NCBI GenBank assembly: GCA_019246575.1
Contig: JAFAQG010000667.1
Span: 1-6,003, forward strand
DNA: 6,003 nt
Source: Acidobacteriaceae bacterium
Lineage (GTDB): Bacteria > Acidobacteriota > Terriglobia > Bryobacterales > Bryobacteraceae
Direction: 5' to 3'
Part shown: piece after piece, positions 5,979 to 6,003 of the stretch
Layout: each line of letters opens with the position of its first letter
How positions within the stretch are numbered: position 1 is the stretch's first letter
Program-made: the position numbers and the translations under genes
The notes under the pieces: generated by a model
Database searches by the model: none
What the model was told of the DNA's origin: nothing
What the model saw: only the letters and a program-made list of their open reading frames with translations

Positions 5979-6003
5979 GGTCTACCAACTCTGGTTGGAG
6001 ACC
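5979..6003 (+). terminator. Stem-loop after the parvulin gene, probable terminator, reaching the window edge
   Basis: GGTCT (5979-5983) pairs with AGACC (5999-6003) and CCAAC (5985-5989) with GTTGG (5994-5998). This gives ten base pairs with one bulged A (5984) and a four-base loop, TCTG. It starts 31 bases after the parvulin stop. Whether a T-run follows cannot be seen because the window ends with the stem, so the terminator call is inference from position and stability. Confidence 0.55.

Overview
The window reads as chromosomal DNA of a Gram-negative (diderm) bacterium, most likely a member of the Acidobacteriota. The grounds are the moderately GC-rich coding style, an LpxC gene (so lipid A is made), and a pair of a TPR protein of multihaem-cytochrome type next to a CRTAC1/ASPIC-UnbV protein, an arrangement I associate with soil Acidobacteria. 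The taxonomic call is inference from protein style, not from a marker gene. All five convincing genes and the one partial gene lie on the + strand. I see no RNA genes, CRISPR, IS elements or integration scars.

Layout. (1) Positions 1-1044 hold the 3' part of a TPR-repeat gene whose start is outside the window. (2) Three bases after its stop, 1048-2724 encodes a secreted seven-repeat FG-GAP/VCBS beta-propeller with a C-terminal ASPIC/UnbV domain (CRTAC1 family). A perfect 10-bp hairpin at 2734-2757 closes this unit. (3) 2835-3722 is lpxC, followed after 30 bp by a TTG-started CDP-alcohol phosphatidyltransferase (3753-4325), a membrane phospholipid-headgroup enzyme. (4) 4424-4798 is a small exported BON-domain protein with a clear ribosome binding site. 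(5) 4859-5947 is an exported SurA/PrsA-like parvulin protein with Ala/Pro-rich tails. A strong hairpin at 5979-6003 runs to the window edge and probably ends transcription.

Functional theme. Genes 3 to 5 all serve the cell envelope: lipid A synthesis, phospholipid synthesis, a periplasmic BON protein and a periplasmic folding factor. Genes 1 and 2 form a separate, probably translationally coupled pair of exported proteins of unknown role. I found no clearly new defence or mobile system. The points most worth checking are the coupled TPR/CRTAC1 pair, the apparent loss of both active-site histidines in the parvulin, and perfect hairpins placed at several gene junctions.
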